From: Xanthobacteraceae bacterium
GTDB taxonomy: Bacteria > Pseudomonadota > Alphaproteobacteria > Rhizobiales > Xanthobacteraceae
NCBI GenBank assembly: GCA_030044035.1
Contig: JASHWN010000576.1
Coordinates: 1-8,410 of the forward strand
Direction of reading: 5' to 3'
DNA length: 8,410 nt
Position numbers and translations under genes: made by a program. Position 1 is the first letter of the stretch; each line of letters opens with the position of its first letter. The notes beneath the pieces are model-generated. The model saw only the letters and a list, made by a program, of their open reading frames with translations, was not told where the DNA came from and made no database searches. Positions 1-6,077 of the stretch are shown here, piece after piece.

Positions 1-1276
1 CCATCAGCTCGTTCCATTTGCGCCAGAACACGCGTAGATGGCCTTCGTCGGTGGCAAGCTGCTGATCGGACGCCTTGCCCATGCCGCGGGAGAGGTCGGA
101 CCACGGCACTTCGCGCCAGGCGGCAAAGCCGAGCTGCGCTGCTTCGAGCGCGGCGACGTCGTCCGGCGTGGCGAAGCCGCCCGGCCCGTAGAAGGTGAGA
201 AAGGCGTGCAGGCGGCGGGCGCGTTGCGCCTCGGTCTCTTCCACCGGGCCGAGCGCCCAGGCGATGACGTGCATGCGGTCCGGCGCGATCGGATAGAAAT
301 GGCGCACCGTCACCGAGGAGCCGTCGTTGATGACGAGGTTGGGAAAGATGCACAGATTGCGGTTGGTGTCGGCGACGCGGGCGGCGCGCGCCGCGCCGAG
401 CCGCGCCACCAGCTCGCCCCGCATCGCGTCGATATCGGCCTTGGCGTCCTCGCCGTACACCGAAATCCAGCGCGCCACCGGGCGGCCGCGGTAGTTCGGA
501 TTGTCGGTGGTGAGATGGCCGTTGCCGAGATCGCGGCCGAAACCGCGGGTCGGCAACAGCTCGCCCTTGGGCGGCGTGACGTTGACCCCGGAATTGCGCA
601 TGTAATTGAGCCAGGTCGAGTGCGTCGAGATCAGGTGATAATCGTCGACGCTGTTTTCGACGAGCAGCTTCCAGTTGGCGCGGATGTCGTATTCCTGGGT
701 GCCGGAAATGATCTGCATCTTTCCCGACGGCGACTGGTCGACGACGAGATCGATGTATTCCTTGGCGCGGCCGAGATAGGTGTCGAGGTCGACGGCGTCA
801 CGATCGAAATTGGCGAAATAAAAGTCGCGGTACGCTTCGACGCGCGGCACCGGCATCAAACCCATCTCGGCGTTGTCGAATGCGCCGCCATAGGCATCCG
901 CGCCGGGCACCGATTTGAGCCGGCCGTCGGTGTGGTAGGTCCAGCCGTGATACATGCAGTAGAACTGCCGCGCATTGCCCTCGCGCTCGCGGCAGACAAG
1001 GGCGCCGCGGTGCCGGCAGCAATTGAGCAGCGCCCGCACCTCGCCGTCGCGGTCGCGGCAGAAGATGATCGGCCGGCCGGCCACCGGGCGGGTCTTGAAG
1101 TCGCCGGGATTTTTCAGCTCCGAGGCGTGGCCGACATAGATCCAGCAATGGTCGAAAATAGCGCGCCGCTCGCGCTCCAAAACGTCATCGGAGACGAACA
1201 CCTCGCGGTTGACGAAAAACGTCTCGGCTTGCGGATTTTCGACGATGAATTCGTCGCTCGACGGCTGATAGTTCAT
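1..1276 (-). CDS. Rieske [2Fe-2S] aromatic ring-hydroxylating oxygenase, large (alpha) subunit, 3' end cut by window edge
   Basis: This is the catalytic subunit of a non-heme iron oxygenase that, in this family, adds O2 to an aromatic or related ring using electrons from a separate reductase. About 425 residues are visible and the frame is still open at base 1, so little is missing (the family is usually 420-460). Numbered from the ATG at 1276, the Rieske cluster ligands are C87-x-H89, 17 residues, then C107-x2-H110. The mononuclear iron site follows NWK (201-203), with D211, H214 and H219 in the usual D-x2-H-x4-H spacing. A later TPDD segment probably supplies the third iron ligand. The segment RDLGNGH resembles benzoate/cumate-type alpha subunits. 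An in-frame ATG also exists at 1291, but the 1276 start has a GGAG (1286-1289) nine bases upstream and fits the predicted promoter better. No beta subunit, ferredoxin or reductase is visible; they may lie beyond the left edge. The substrate is unknown. Confidence 0.93.
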   Translation of the reverse strand, partial: MNYQPSSDEFIVENPQAETFFVNREVFVSDDVLERERRAIFDHCWIYVGHASELKNPGDFKTRPVAGRPIIFCRDRDGEVRALLNCCRHRGALVCREREGNARQFYCMYHGWTYHTDGRLKSVPGADAYGGAFDNAEMGLMPVPRVEAYRDFYFANFDRDAVDLDTYLGRAKEYIDLVVDQSPSGKMQIISGTQEYDIRANWKLLVENSVDDYHLISTHSTWLNYMRNSGVNVTPPKGELLPTRGFGRDLGNGHLTTDNPNYRGRPVARWISVYGEDAKADIDAMRGELVARLGAARAARVADTNRNLCIFPNLVINDGSSVTVRHFYPIAPDRMHVIAWALGPVEETEAQRARRLHAFLTFYGPGGFATPDDVAALEAAQLGFAAWREVPWSDLSRGMGKASDQQLATDEGHLRVFWRKWNELM

Positions 1277-1303
1277 CGCAAAACGCTCCATGGGATACGG
1301 AAA

Positions 1304-1332
1304 TATATAAAGAATTCCGCCACCTGTTCCAA
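1304..1332 (-). promoter_or_regulatory. Predicted sigma70-like promoter for the Rieske oxygenase gene
   Basis: On the minus strand, TTGGAA (1327-1332) and TATATA (1304-1309) are separated by exactly 17 bases, close to the consensus for a housekeeping promoter. Transcription would begin near 1297, giving a leader of about 20 bases with GGAG before the ATG at 1276. The other ATG (1291) would be nearly leaderless. This suggests the oxygenase can be transcribed separately from the receptor and racemase genes upstream. It rests on sequence match only. Confidence 0.5.
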
Positions 1333-1355
1333 TGCCCGCCGGTAGCGTGCCTTAA

Positions 1356-1403
1356 CACCTCATCCTTCGAGGCTCGCTGCGCTCGCACCTTCAGGATGAG
1401 GTG
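1356..1403. repeat. Palindromic intergenic repeat (REP/BIME-like) between receptor and oxygenase genes
   Basis: The arms CACCTCATCCT (1356-1366) and AGGATGAGGTG (1393-1403) are perfect 11-base inverted repeats around a 26-base loop. The loop holds a smaller CGAG/CTCG inverted pair (1368-1371 and 1382-1385). The right half recurs, with one base missing, near 7210-7229, so this is a dispersed element. Repeats of this style are common between genes in Bradyrhizobium relatives. A structured 3' end for the upstream receptor transcript is possible, but there is no T-run typical of an intrinsic terminator. Confidence 0.75.
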
Positions 1404-1499
1404 AACGGGCAAGCGATCTCGTTCTCGCGGCGCGTTTTTGTTGGCGCCCGAGTCTTGCCAAGCCACTGCACGAAAGCTGCCTCCAAAAATCAATCCGGG

Positions 1500-2588
1500 C
1501 TACTTGTTGAGCGCCGCGCGCACCCGCGCGACGGCGGCCGGCGGCGTCTTGGCGAGGTCGTCGACCAGCGCCTGGACCTGTTCGCCGCTCAAGGGATCGA
1601 CGGCAAAACCGATCTTGGCGGCCTCGGCCGTGAAAGCCGGATCGTGCATGGTGGCATCGAAGGCGCGGCGCAGCGCCGCGACGCGGTCCGCCGGGACGCC
1701 GGGCGGCAAGAAATACGGCCGGCCGTACTCGGTGCGGCCGAACAACAGCGCCAGCGCCTGGCGGTCGGCCTCGCTTTTGGCGAGATCGAGCATCAGCGGC
1801 ACGTCCGGCAGGATGCGGCTCTTGGTCAGCCCAAACTGCGCGATCAGCCGGATCTTGTGCTGCGGCAGCCATTGCGGCACCTGGGCATTGAGCGCAAACC
1901 AGCCGAAGCCGATGACACCCTCGATCTCGCCGCGCTCCAGCGCCTCGTTCATCTGCGGCGTCGAACCGTAGCCCGGCACGATCTTGAATTTGCTGCCGAG
2001 CACCGCGTTGGTCAGCAATGGAAAGTCGTTCATGGTGGTGCCCGGCGTGGTGGCGCCGACGACGAGCGGCGCGGTCAAAACGTCGGCGAGGTCTTGCACC
2101 GGCGCGGTGTGCCAGACATAGGCGACGTAGGGCTCAGAGTGCGTGCTGCCGAGCCAGATCAGCTTGGTTGCATCGAAGCGCGCGGCCTGCGGCTGAAGGA
2201 GCGGCGCCGCCGGGATGCCGTTGAGCGGCACGCCGATCACGGTGCCGTCGTTCGGGCCGAGCGTGTAGAGCTGGTTGGTCATGGCGATGCCGCCGGCGGT
2301 CGGCTGGTTCTGCACCATGACGAGCGGATGGCCGGGAATATGCGCGCCGATGTGGCGGGCCACGATGCGGGCCAGCAGATCATAGGTGCCGCCCGGTGCC
2401 GAGCCGACGATGAAGCGGATCTGCTTGCCGCGATAAAAGCCCGCCACGTCCTCGGCGGCCCGGGCAGGCCAGATGGCGACGAATAGGAGAATGAGCGCCA
2501 GAATAACATCAACGACCGCTAGTCCCCGCGAAAGCGGGGACCCAGTCTGGATTCCCGCTTTCGCGGGAATGAGCGGAGAATAAGTCAT
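1500..2588 (-). CDS. Bug/TctC-type periplasmic solute-binding protein (tripartite tricarboxylate transporter receptor family), repeat in 5' coding region
   Basis: This is a predicted 362-residue exported receptor that binds a small organic acid in the periplasm for a tripartite (TTT) transporter. No TctA/TctB membrane genes are visible, so it is an orphan receptor here. A hydrophobic stretch at about 25-41 followed by A-R-A (42-44) marks the signal peptide and probable cleavage site. The mature protein begins with a typical segment: FYRGKQIRFIVGSAPGG (51-67), then YDLLARI, then IPG and MVQNQPTAGG (91-100). The ATG at 2588 overlaps the stop of the racemase gene (ATGA), which suggests translational coupling; no strong ribosome site is visible. 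Residues 7-23, including PAKAGIQ, are encoded by a two-hairpin palindromic repeat. There is no ATG, GTG or TTG in frame between that repeat and the mature protein, so translation very likely crosses it, giving an unusually long n-region. A longer reading to 2645 would overlap the racemase and is unlikely. Confidence 0.88.
   Translation of the reverse strand: MTYSPLIPAKAGIQTGSPLSRGLAVVDVILALILLFVAIWPARAAEDVAGFYRGKQIRFIVGSAPGGTYDLLARIVARHIGAHIPGHPLVMVQNQPTAGGIAMTNQLYTLGPNDGTVIGVPLNGIPAAPLLQPQAARFDATKLIWLGSTHSEPYVAYVWHTAPVQDLADVLTAPLVVGATTPGTTMNDFPLLTNAVLGSKFKIVPGYGSTPQMNEALERGEIEGVIGFGWFALNAQVPQWLPQHKIRLIAQFGLTKSRILPDVPLMLDLAKSEADRQALALLFGRTEYGRPYFLPPGVPADRVAALRRAFDATMHDPAFTAEAAKIGFAVDPLSGEQVQALVDDLAKTPPAAVARVRAALNK
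2522..2570. repeat. Two-hairpin REP/BIME-type palindrome inside a coding region
   Basis: The first hairpin has GTCCCCGC (2522-2529), loop GAAA, then GCGGGGAC (2534-2541). The second has ATTCCCGC (2551-2558), loop TTTC, then GCGGGAAT (2563-2570). Both have perfect 8-bp stems, and they face each other across the small palindrome CCAGTCTGG (2542-2550). The whole is an imperfect inverted repeat typical of bacterial interspersed mosaic elements. Such elements are normally intergenic; this one lies entirely within the first 23 codons of the receptor gene. On the transcript of that gene it could also fold and affect translation. Confidence 0.85.
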
Positions 2589-3313
2589 GCCGTTGCCAGC
2601 CGCGCACTCTGGCCGTCGAGGGTCGCAAACACCCGCCCCGGGCAATTGCGGCGATCGGCAATGCCGAGCAGCCGCAGCGCGTCGAAGATCACGGCCTGGT
2701 TGCTACTGACCACCGGGCGGCCGAGTTTTTGCTCGATATCCTCGATGACCGGGAATGTCGAAATGTTGGCACAGCTGAGCAGATAACAATCAACGTCTGG
2801 CCGCGCCGCCTCGATTGCGCGGTCGCGCCAGAATGACGACGGCGTCGTGCAATATTCGTCGCTGCCCTTGAGCGCAAAACCGCGCGCGGCCAAGACCTCG
2901 TAGCCGGCGCTGTGCAGAAATTCGGCCTCGTGGTCGGTGGTCTCTTGCGTGTACGGCGTGATGAGAACGATGCGGCGCGCGGCGAGCGCATCGAGCGCGG
3001 CACGAATCGCGCCTGCTGTCGTGGTCGCGCGCGGCGCGCCGGCCTGGTGCAGCGCGGCCATGAGCTTATCGTCGCCTCCCGGTCCTTCGGCCATGGAATT
3101 GGCGGTGCAGTGAAACGCGACGACGTCGCAGCGCGCATCGACCAGCGTCGCCGCAGCCTCGGCAACGCGCGGCAGCAATTCATCAATGCCGACGCGATGC
3201 GCACCGGTCATGCGCAGCCGCGCCACGTGCGCCGTCACGCCGGGCGGCACGTGCCGCACCATCTCCTGCTCCACCATCCGGTTCGACGACGGAATGATCA
3301 GTCCGATGCGCAT
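2585..3313 (-). CDS. Asp/Glu racemase superfamily enzyme, maleate isomerase / arylmalonate decarboxylase-like
   Basis: This 242-residue protein has the length and two-cysteine plan of the maleate cis-trans isomerase / arylmalonate decarboxylase branch of the Asp/Glu racemase superfamily, whose members isomerise, racemise or decarboxylate small carboxylic acids. The N-terminus is MRIGLIIPSSN (N11 in the substrate-binding position). The first half carries C69 in AFHCTANS and Y121 in ITPYTQE. The second half carries C181 in LLSCANISTFPVIEDIE, followed by GRPVVSSNQA (199-207), a hallmark of this branch. Two adjacent ATGs, at 3316 and 3313, could serve as start. The open frame extends to 3394, but the extra residues look non-coding. 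The stop overlaps the ATG of the downstream receptor gene. The exact reaction cannot be assigned: maleate isomerase is the closest guess, while a decarboxylase or hydantoin-type racemase is possible. Both family cysteines are present, so it should be active. Confidence 0.85.
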   Translation of the reverse strand: MRIGLIIPSSNRMVEQEMVRHVPPGVTAHVARLRMTGAHRVGIDELLPRVAEAAATLVDARCDVVAFHCTANSMAEGPGGDDKLMAALHQAGAPRATTTAGAIRAALDALAARRIVLITPYTQETTDHEAEFLHSAGYEVLAARGFALKGSDEYCTTPSSFWRDRAIEAARPDVDCYLLSCANISTFPVIEDIEQKLGRPVVSSNQAVIFDALRLLGIADRRNCPGRVFATLDGQSARLATA

Positions 3314-3349
3314 CATGTCCGCTCGCTGCTGCCGATACTCAGCGCGGTG

Positions 3350-3355
3350 ATTATA
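3350..3355 (-). promoter_or_regulatory. Predicted -10 box for the racemase-receptor operon
   Basis: A perfect TATAAT occurs on the minus strand 34 bases before the racemase ATG at 3316, in otherwise very GC-rich DNA. No good -35 hexamer lies 16-18 bases upstream, so an activator could be needed. It sits in the 120-bp divergent region shared with the second receptor gene (3437), where a regulator could control both directions. This is inferred from sequence only. Confidence 0.4.
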
Positions 3356-3436
3356 GCGCAGCACGGCGCGTGCGATGCTAGTCGCCTTGCGCATGGCGCT
3401 GATCTACTATTCAGCAGCCAAGCGGCGGAGCATCTC

Positions 3437-4405
3437 ATGCGGATAATTCGGCTTGCGGCTATTGCGGTCCTGTCGGCGCTCGGCATCATACCGGCGCTCG
3501 CGCAAGACGCCTATCCGACGCGGCCGATCCACATCGTCGTGCCGTTTCCGGCCGGCGGACCTTCGGACGTGCTGACGCGGCTCCTCGGCGACCGCATGAG
3601 CGCCGATTTCGGCCAGCCGATCGTGGTCGACAACCGCCCGGGCGCCAACACCGTGATCGGCGCCCAGCTCGTCGCCAAGGCGTCGCCCGACGGCTACATG
3701 CTGTTGATGGCGATCGATTCGACCTTGGTGATGAACCAGTATCTCTACAGCCATCTGCCGTACGATCCGATCAGGGATTTCGCGCCGGTGTCGCTCGCCG
3801 CCAAGAACATGGGCTGGCTCGTGGTCAATGCGGCAAGCCCATACAAGACCGCGAACGATCTCGTCGCCAAAGCGAAGGCGGCGCCCGGCACGCTCAATTG
3901 CGGCGCCGGCACCATCACGACCAAACTGACCTGCATTCTGTTCAACGAGAAATTCGGTCTCGACACCGTGCTGATTTCGTTCAACGGCTCGGCCGAAGTC
4001 GCCCACGGCGTGCTCACCGGCGCCGCCGATTTCGTGTTCGACGGCACCGCCGCGGAGCTGCCGCTCATCCAAGCCGGCAATTTGCGCGCGCTCGCCAAGC
4101 TCGACAGCCGGCCGTTCGTGCCGTTGCCGGCGCTGCCCTCGCTCAAGGCAGCGACCGGCATCGACCTCGGCGACCTTTCGGTGTGGAACGGCCTGGTCGC
4201 GCCGCGCGGCACGCCGGCGCCGATCGTGCAAAAACTCGCCGCCGAGCTGGCTAAAGTGCTCAACGAGCCGGCGCTGAAAGCCAAAGCCGAAGCGGTCGGC
4301 ATCTACCCGGTCAGTTCGACGCCGGCAGAATTCGCCGCCTTCATCCGCCACGAAGCCGCACGTTGGCCCGACGTGGTGAAGAAGAGCCGCCTGCATTTCG
4401 ATTGA
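3437..4405 (+). CDS. Bug/TctC-type periplasmic solute-binding protein (second, divergent copy)
   Basis: This is a 322-residue receptor of usual length for the Bug family, which captures small carboxylates or other metabolites in the periplasm. The signal peptide is clear: MRIIRL, a hydrophobic core to about residue 20, and A-L-A (20-22) before QDAYPTRPI. The mature N-terminus has the family signature PIHIVVPFPAGGPSD (30-44), and VVDNRPGANTVIGA (63-76) forms the second ligand-contact region. KASPDGY (81-87) and DFVFDG (198-203) are also typical. C155 and C166 may form a disulfide, which I do not regard as usual for the family. The start has GGAG (3427-3430) six bases upstream. It is transcribed away from the racemase and first receptor. 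The two receptors differ strongly in sequence, so they are not a recent duplication and probably bind different ligands. No membrane transporter subunits are visible. Confidence 0.93.
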   Translation: MRIIRLAAIAVLSALGIIPALAQDAYPTRPIHIVVPFPAGGPSDVLTRLLGDRMSADFGQPIVVDNRPGANTVIGAQLVAKASPDGYMLLMAIDSTLVMNQYLYSHLPYDPIRDFAPVSLAAKNMGWLVVNAASPYKTANDLVAKAKAAPGTLNCGAGTITTKLTCILFNEKFGLDTVLISFNGSAEVAHGVLTGAADFVFDGTAAELPLIQAGNLRALAKLDSRPFVPLPALPSLKAATGIDLGDLSVWNGLVAPRGTPAPIVQKLAAELAKVLNEPALKAKAEAVGIYPVSSTPAEFAAFIRHEAARWPDVVKKSRLHFD

Positions 4406-4410
4406 GGTCT

Positions 4411-4560
4411 CTGTTTCCCGCGCGCAGCGCAGCACGAAGTGGTGCGCTGCAGATGCGGGACCTTTACAAGCGCCGCGTTTGGGACGATCCCGGATCAGCG
4501 GTGCACCGCCACAGCGCGTCAAAGACGCGCGTAAACGCGCTTATGCTGCACCGCATCCGG
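4411..4560. repeat. Composite palindromic repeat, copy A
   Basis: This repeat fills the gene-free stretch between the second receptor and the ene-reductase. Its left hairpin runs from TCCCG (4416) to CGGGA (4460) with arms GCAGCGCA (4424-4431) and TGCGCTGC (4443-4450). Its right hairpin pairs CCGGAT-CA-GCGGTGCA (from 4490) with TGCACCGCATCCGG (4547-4560). Inside the right hairpin are GCGCGTC-AAA-GACGCGC (4514-4530) and the overlapping GCGCGT-AA-ACGCGC (4527-4540). The linker GGGACCTT...CGTTTG...ACGATCCCGG matches copy B at 8129-8165, showing that both come from one dispersed element. No gene is visible in it; an upstream extension of the reductase frame through it is an accident of composition. 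Confidence 0.75.
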
Positions 4561-4575
4561 AAAAACACCATCCTT

Positions 4576-5697
4576 ATGCCCGCCATCGATCTCTTTTCCC
4601 CCTTCCGCCTCGGCGCGCTCGATTTGCCGAACCGCATCGTGATGGCGCCGATGACGCGCAATCGCGCCGGGCCCGGCAATGTGCCGACCGCGCTCAACGC
4701 GACTTATTACGCGCAGCGCGCTGACGCCGGATTGATCGTGTCCGAAGCGAGCCAGGTGTCGCCGCAGGGACTCGGCTATCCCAGCACGCCCGGCATCCAT
4801 AGCGCGGCGCAGATCGCCGGCTGGAGGCTCGTCACCGACGCGGTGCATCAAGCCGGTGGACGAATTTTCCTCCAGCTCTGGCATGTCGGGCGCATCTCGC
4901 ATCCGTCGCTGCAGCCCGACGGCGCGCTGCCGGTGGCGCCGGCGGCGATCGCGCCGGCCGGCCAGGCCTGGACGCTCGGCGGCATGAAGCCGTATGTGAC
5001 GCCGCGCGCGCTGGAGACTGACGAGCTTCCCATCATTGTCGCGCAATTCCGCCACGGCGCGGCCAACGCCAAGGCGGCCGGCTTCGACGGCGTCGAAGTG
5101 CATGCCGCGCACGGTTATCTGCTCGACCAGTTTCTGCGCGATAAGACCAACCGCCGCACCGACCGCTACGGCGGCAGCGCGGACAACCGCGCGCGCCTGC
5201 TCGTCGAAGTCATGGAAGCGGTGGCCGGCGTTTGGGGCGGCAAGCGCGTCGGCGTGCATCTGTCGCCGACCAATGTCGCGTTCAACGACATTTCTGACAG
5301 CGACCCGGAGCAAACGTTTGCCGTCGTGGTGCGCGCGCTCGACCGGCTCGGCTTGGGTTATCTGCATCTGGTCGAGCCGGGGCCGACCGAACAGACCCCC
5401 TCTCTGCCCTCCCCCGCAAGCGGGGGAGGGCAAACGGAGACGCCGCTCGATGCCGCGTTCTTTCGCCCGCTGTGGCGCGGCACGCTGGTCGTCAACAAAG
5501 GTTACGATCTCGTCCGCGCCAATGCGGTGCTGCAGAGCGGCGCTGCCGATCTCGTCTCGTTCGCCACGTTGTTCATCGCTAACCCCGACCTGCCGGAGCG
5601 GCTGCGCCGCGGCGGCCCGTTCAACGCCGCGGAACGCAAGACGTTTTATGGCGGCAGCGCGGCGGGCTATACGGATTATCCGGCGCTCGGCACGTAG
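4576..5697 (+). CDS. Old Yellow Enzyme family FMN-dependent ene-reductase (NemA / PETN-reductase type)
   Basis: This 373-residue TIM-barrel flavoprotein reduces activated C=C bonds (enones, maleimides) or nitro compounds with NAD(P)H. Positions match PETN reductase closely: T27 in VMAPMTRNR (flavin contact), Y68, Q100, W102, then the substrate-binding pair H176 and H179 in EVHAAHGYLLDQFL and proton-donor Y181. RTDRYGGS (194-201) is the family signature, and the C-terminus GYTDYP is a normal ending. The ATG at 4576 begins the conserved N-terminus (IDLFSPFRLG); the frame upstream is repeat DNA. No clear ribosome site is seen. Two oddities: residues 277-286 (LPSPASGGGQ) are encoded by a perfect 12-bp hairpin inserted in a surface loop, and A330-T331 stand where relatives usually have Gly-Arg (FGR) contacting the FMN phosphate. 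The physiological substrate is unknown. Confidence 0.93.
   Translation: MPAIDLFSPFRLGALDLPNRIVMAPMTRNRAGPGNVPTALNATYYAQRADAGLIVSEASQVSPQGLGYPSTPGIHSAAQIAGWRLVTDAVHQAGGRIFLQLWHVGRISHPSLQPDGALPVAPAAIAPAGQAWTLGGMKPYVTPRALETDELPIIVAQFRHGAANAKAAGFDGVEVHAAHGYLLDQFLRDKTNRRTDRYGGSADNRARLLVEVMEAVAGVWGGKRVGVHLSPTNVAFNDISDSDPEQTFAVVVRALDRLGLGYLHLVEPGPTEQTPSLPSPASGGGQTETPLDAAFFRPLWRGTLVVNKGYDLVRANAVLQSGAADLVSFATLFIANPDLPERLRRGGPFNAAERKTFYGGSAAGYTDYPALGT
5406..5431. repeat. Perfect GC-rich palindrome inserted in frame within the ene-reductase gene
   Basis: GCCCTCCCCCGC (5406-5417), AA, then GCGGGGGAGGGC (5420-5431) make a perfect 12-bp stem. It encodes residues 277-286 of the reductase without breaking the frame. 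The encoded PSPASGGG peptide is a typical translation of dispersed palindromes in alphaproteobacteria. It lies between the EPGPT segment and the DAAFFRPLW segment, where family members have a variable surface loop. Confidence 0.75.
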
Positions 5698-5880
5698 TGC
5701 CTCGCCACGGCGCTGCGCGATCACAGCGACATCACCGTCATGCACAGCCGCAAACTCGGCACCCATATGGGCGTCGATCTGAAAACCGCAGACGACCGCC
5801 GCATGCACGCGCTCTTGCAAAACCCGAGTGCCATGCTCGACTGGATCGCGGTGCCGAATTTCCTCGATGCCTATAAGTGA
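5698..5880 (+). pseudogene. Probable 3' remnant of an unrecognised gene directly after the ene-reductase
   Basis: In the same frame as the reductase, immediately after its TAG, 60 further codons run to a TGA at 5878-5880. About 49 of the 60 end in G or C, the bias of real genes here. The peptide includes HSRKLGTHMGVDLKTADDRR and ends LDWIAVPNFLDAYK. The reductase ends naturally at its stop, so this is not simply its tail. Coding-like composition begins before the first possible start (ATG at 5740), which has no ribosome site. It therefore looks like the end of a gene whose 5' part was lost. I do not recognise the family. A short expressed protein of 46 residues from 5740, or a readthrough extension, is possible but less likely. 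Confidence 0.4.
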
Positions 5881-5980
5881 CCGCGCTGCCGCATCCCGAT
5901 TAGGTGCAGTCGATGAACCACAGCGGCGGTTTATTCGTTCTGAAATATTGCGACTAACCGGCAGGCTTGCGCAGCCGGGA

Positions 5981-6017
5981 TGGCGCACTTAGCTGCGCCA
6001 ATACATCGGATTGGCGC
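5981..6017 (+). other. Two mutually exclusive stem-loops upstream of the SDR gene
   Basis: TGGCGCA (5981-5987) pairs with TGCGCCA (5994-6000) around a 6-base loop. The second arm can instead pair onward, as GCGCCAAT (5995-6002) with ATTGGCGC (6010-6017). The two structures share bases and cannot form together. They lie 60-97 bases before the SDR start in a 197-bp gap (5881-6077) that otherwise shows no gene. They could be a regulator-binding dyad, a leader structure or a decayed repeat; nothing in the sequence decides this. Confidence 0.4.
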
Positions 6018-6077
6018 CGATCTTCCGCGGTGTCGGTCTCCCCGCAACAACAGCGAAAATGCAGCAGGATTGAGCAA

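Noticed and set aside
38..1345. Long plus-strand open frame of 435 codons
   Set aside because: It is the antisense of the Rieske oxygenase, whose metal-binding motifs are all intact; the plus-strand protein is Arg/Ala/His-rich with no motifs.
1356..1403. Intrinsic transcription terminator
   Set aside because: The stem has a 26-base loop and no following T-run on either strand; it recurs elsewhere as a dispersed repeat.
1401..2486. Plus-strand open frame of 361 codons
   Set aside because: It is a shadow of the minus-strand Bug/TctC receptor, produced by high GC content.
3407..4522. Minus-strand open frame of 371 codons
   Set aside because: It is antisense to the second receptor, which has a clear signal peptide, ribosome site and family signature.
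4363..4575. N-terminal extension of the ene-reductase reaching back into the receptor gene
   Set aside because: The extension is translated repeat DNA; family similarity begins just after the ATG at 4576.
4519..5988. Minus-strand open frame of 489 codons, longest in the window
   Set aside because: It is antisense to the ene-reductase with all its catalytic residues; composition is low-complexity Arg/Ala/His.
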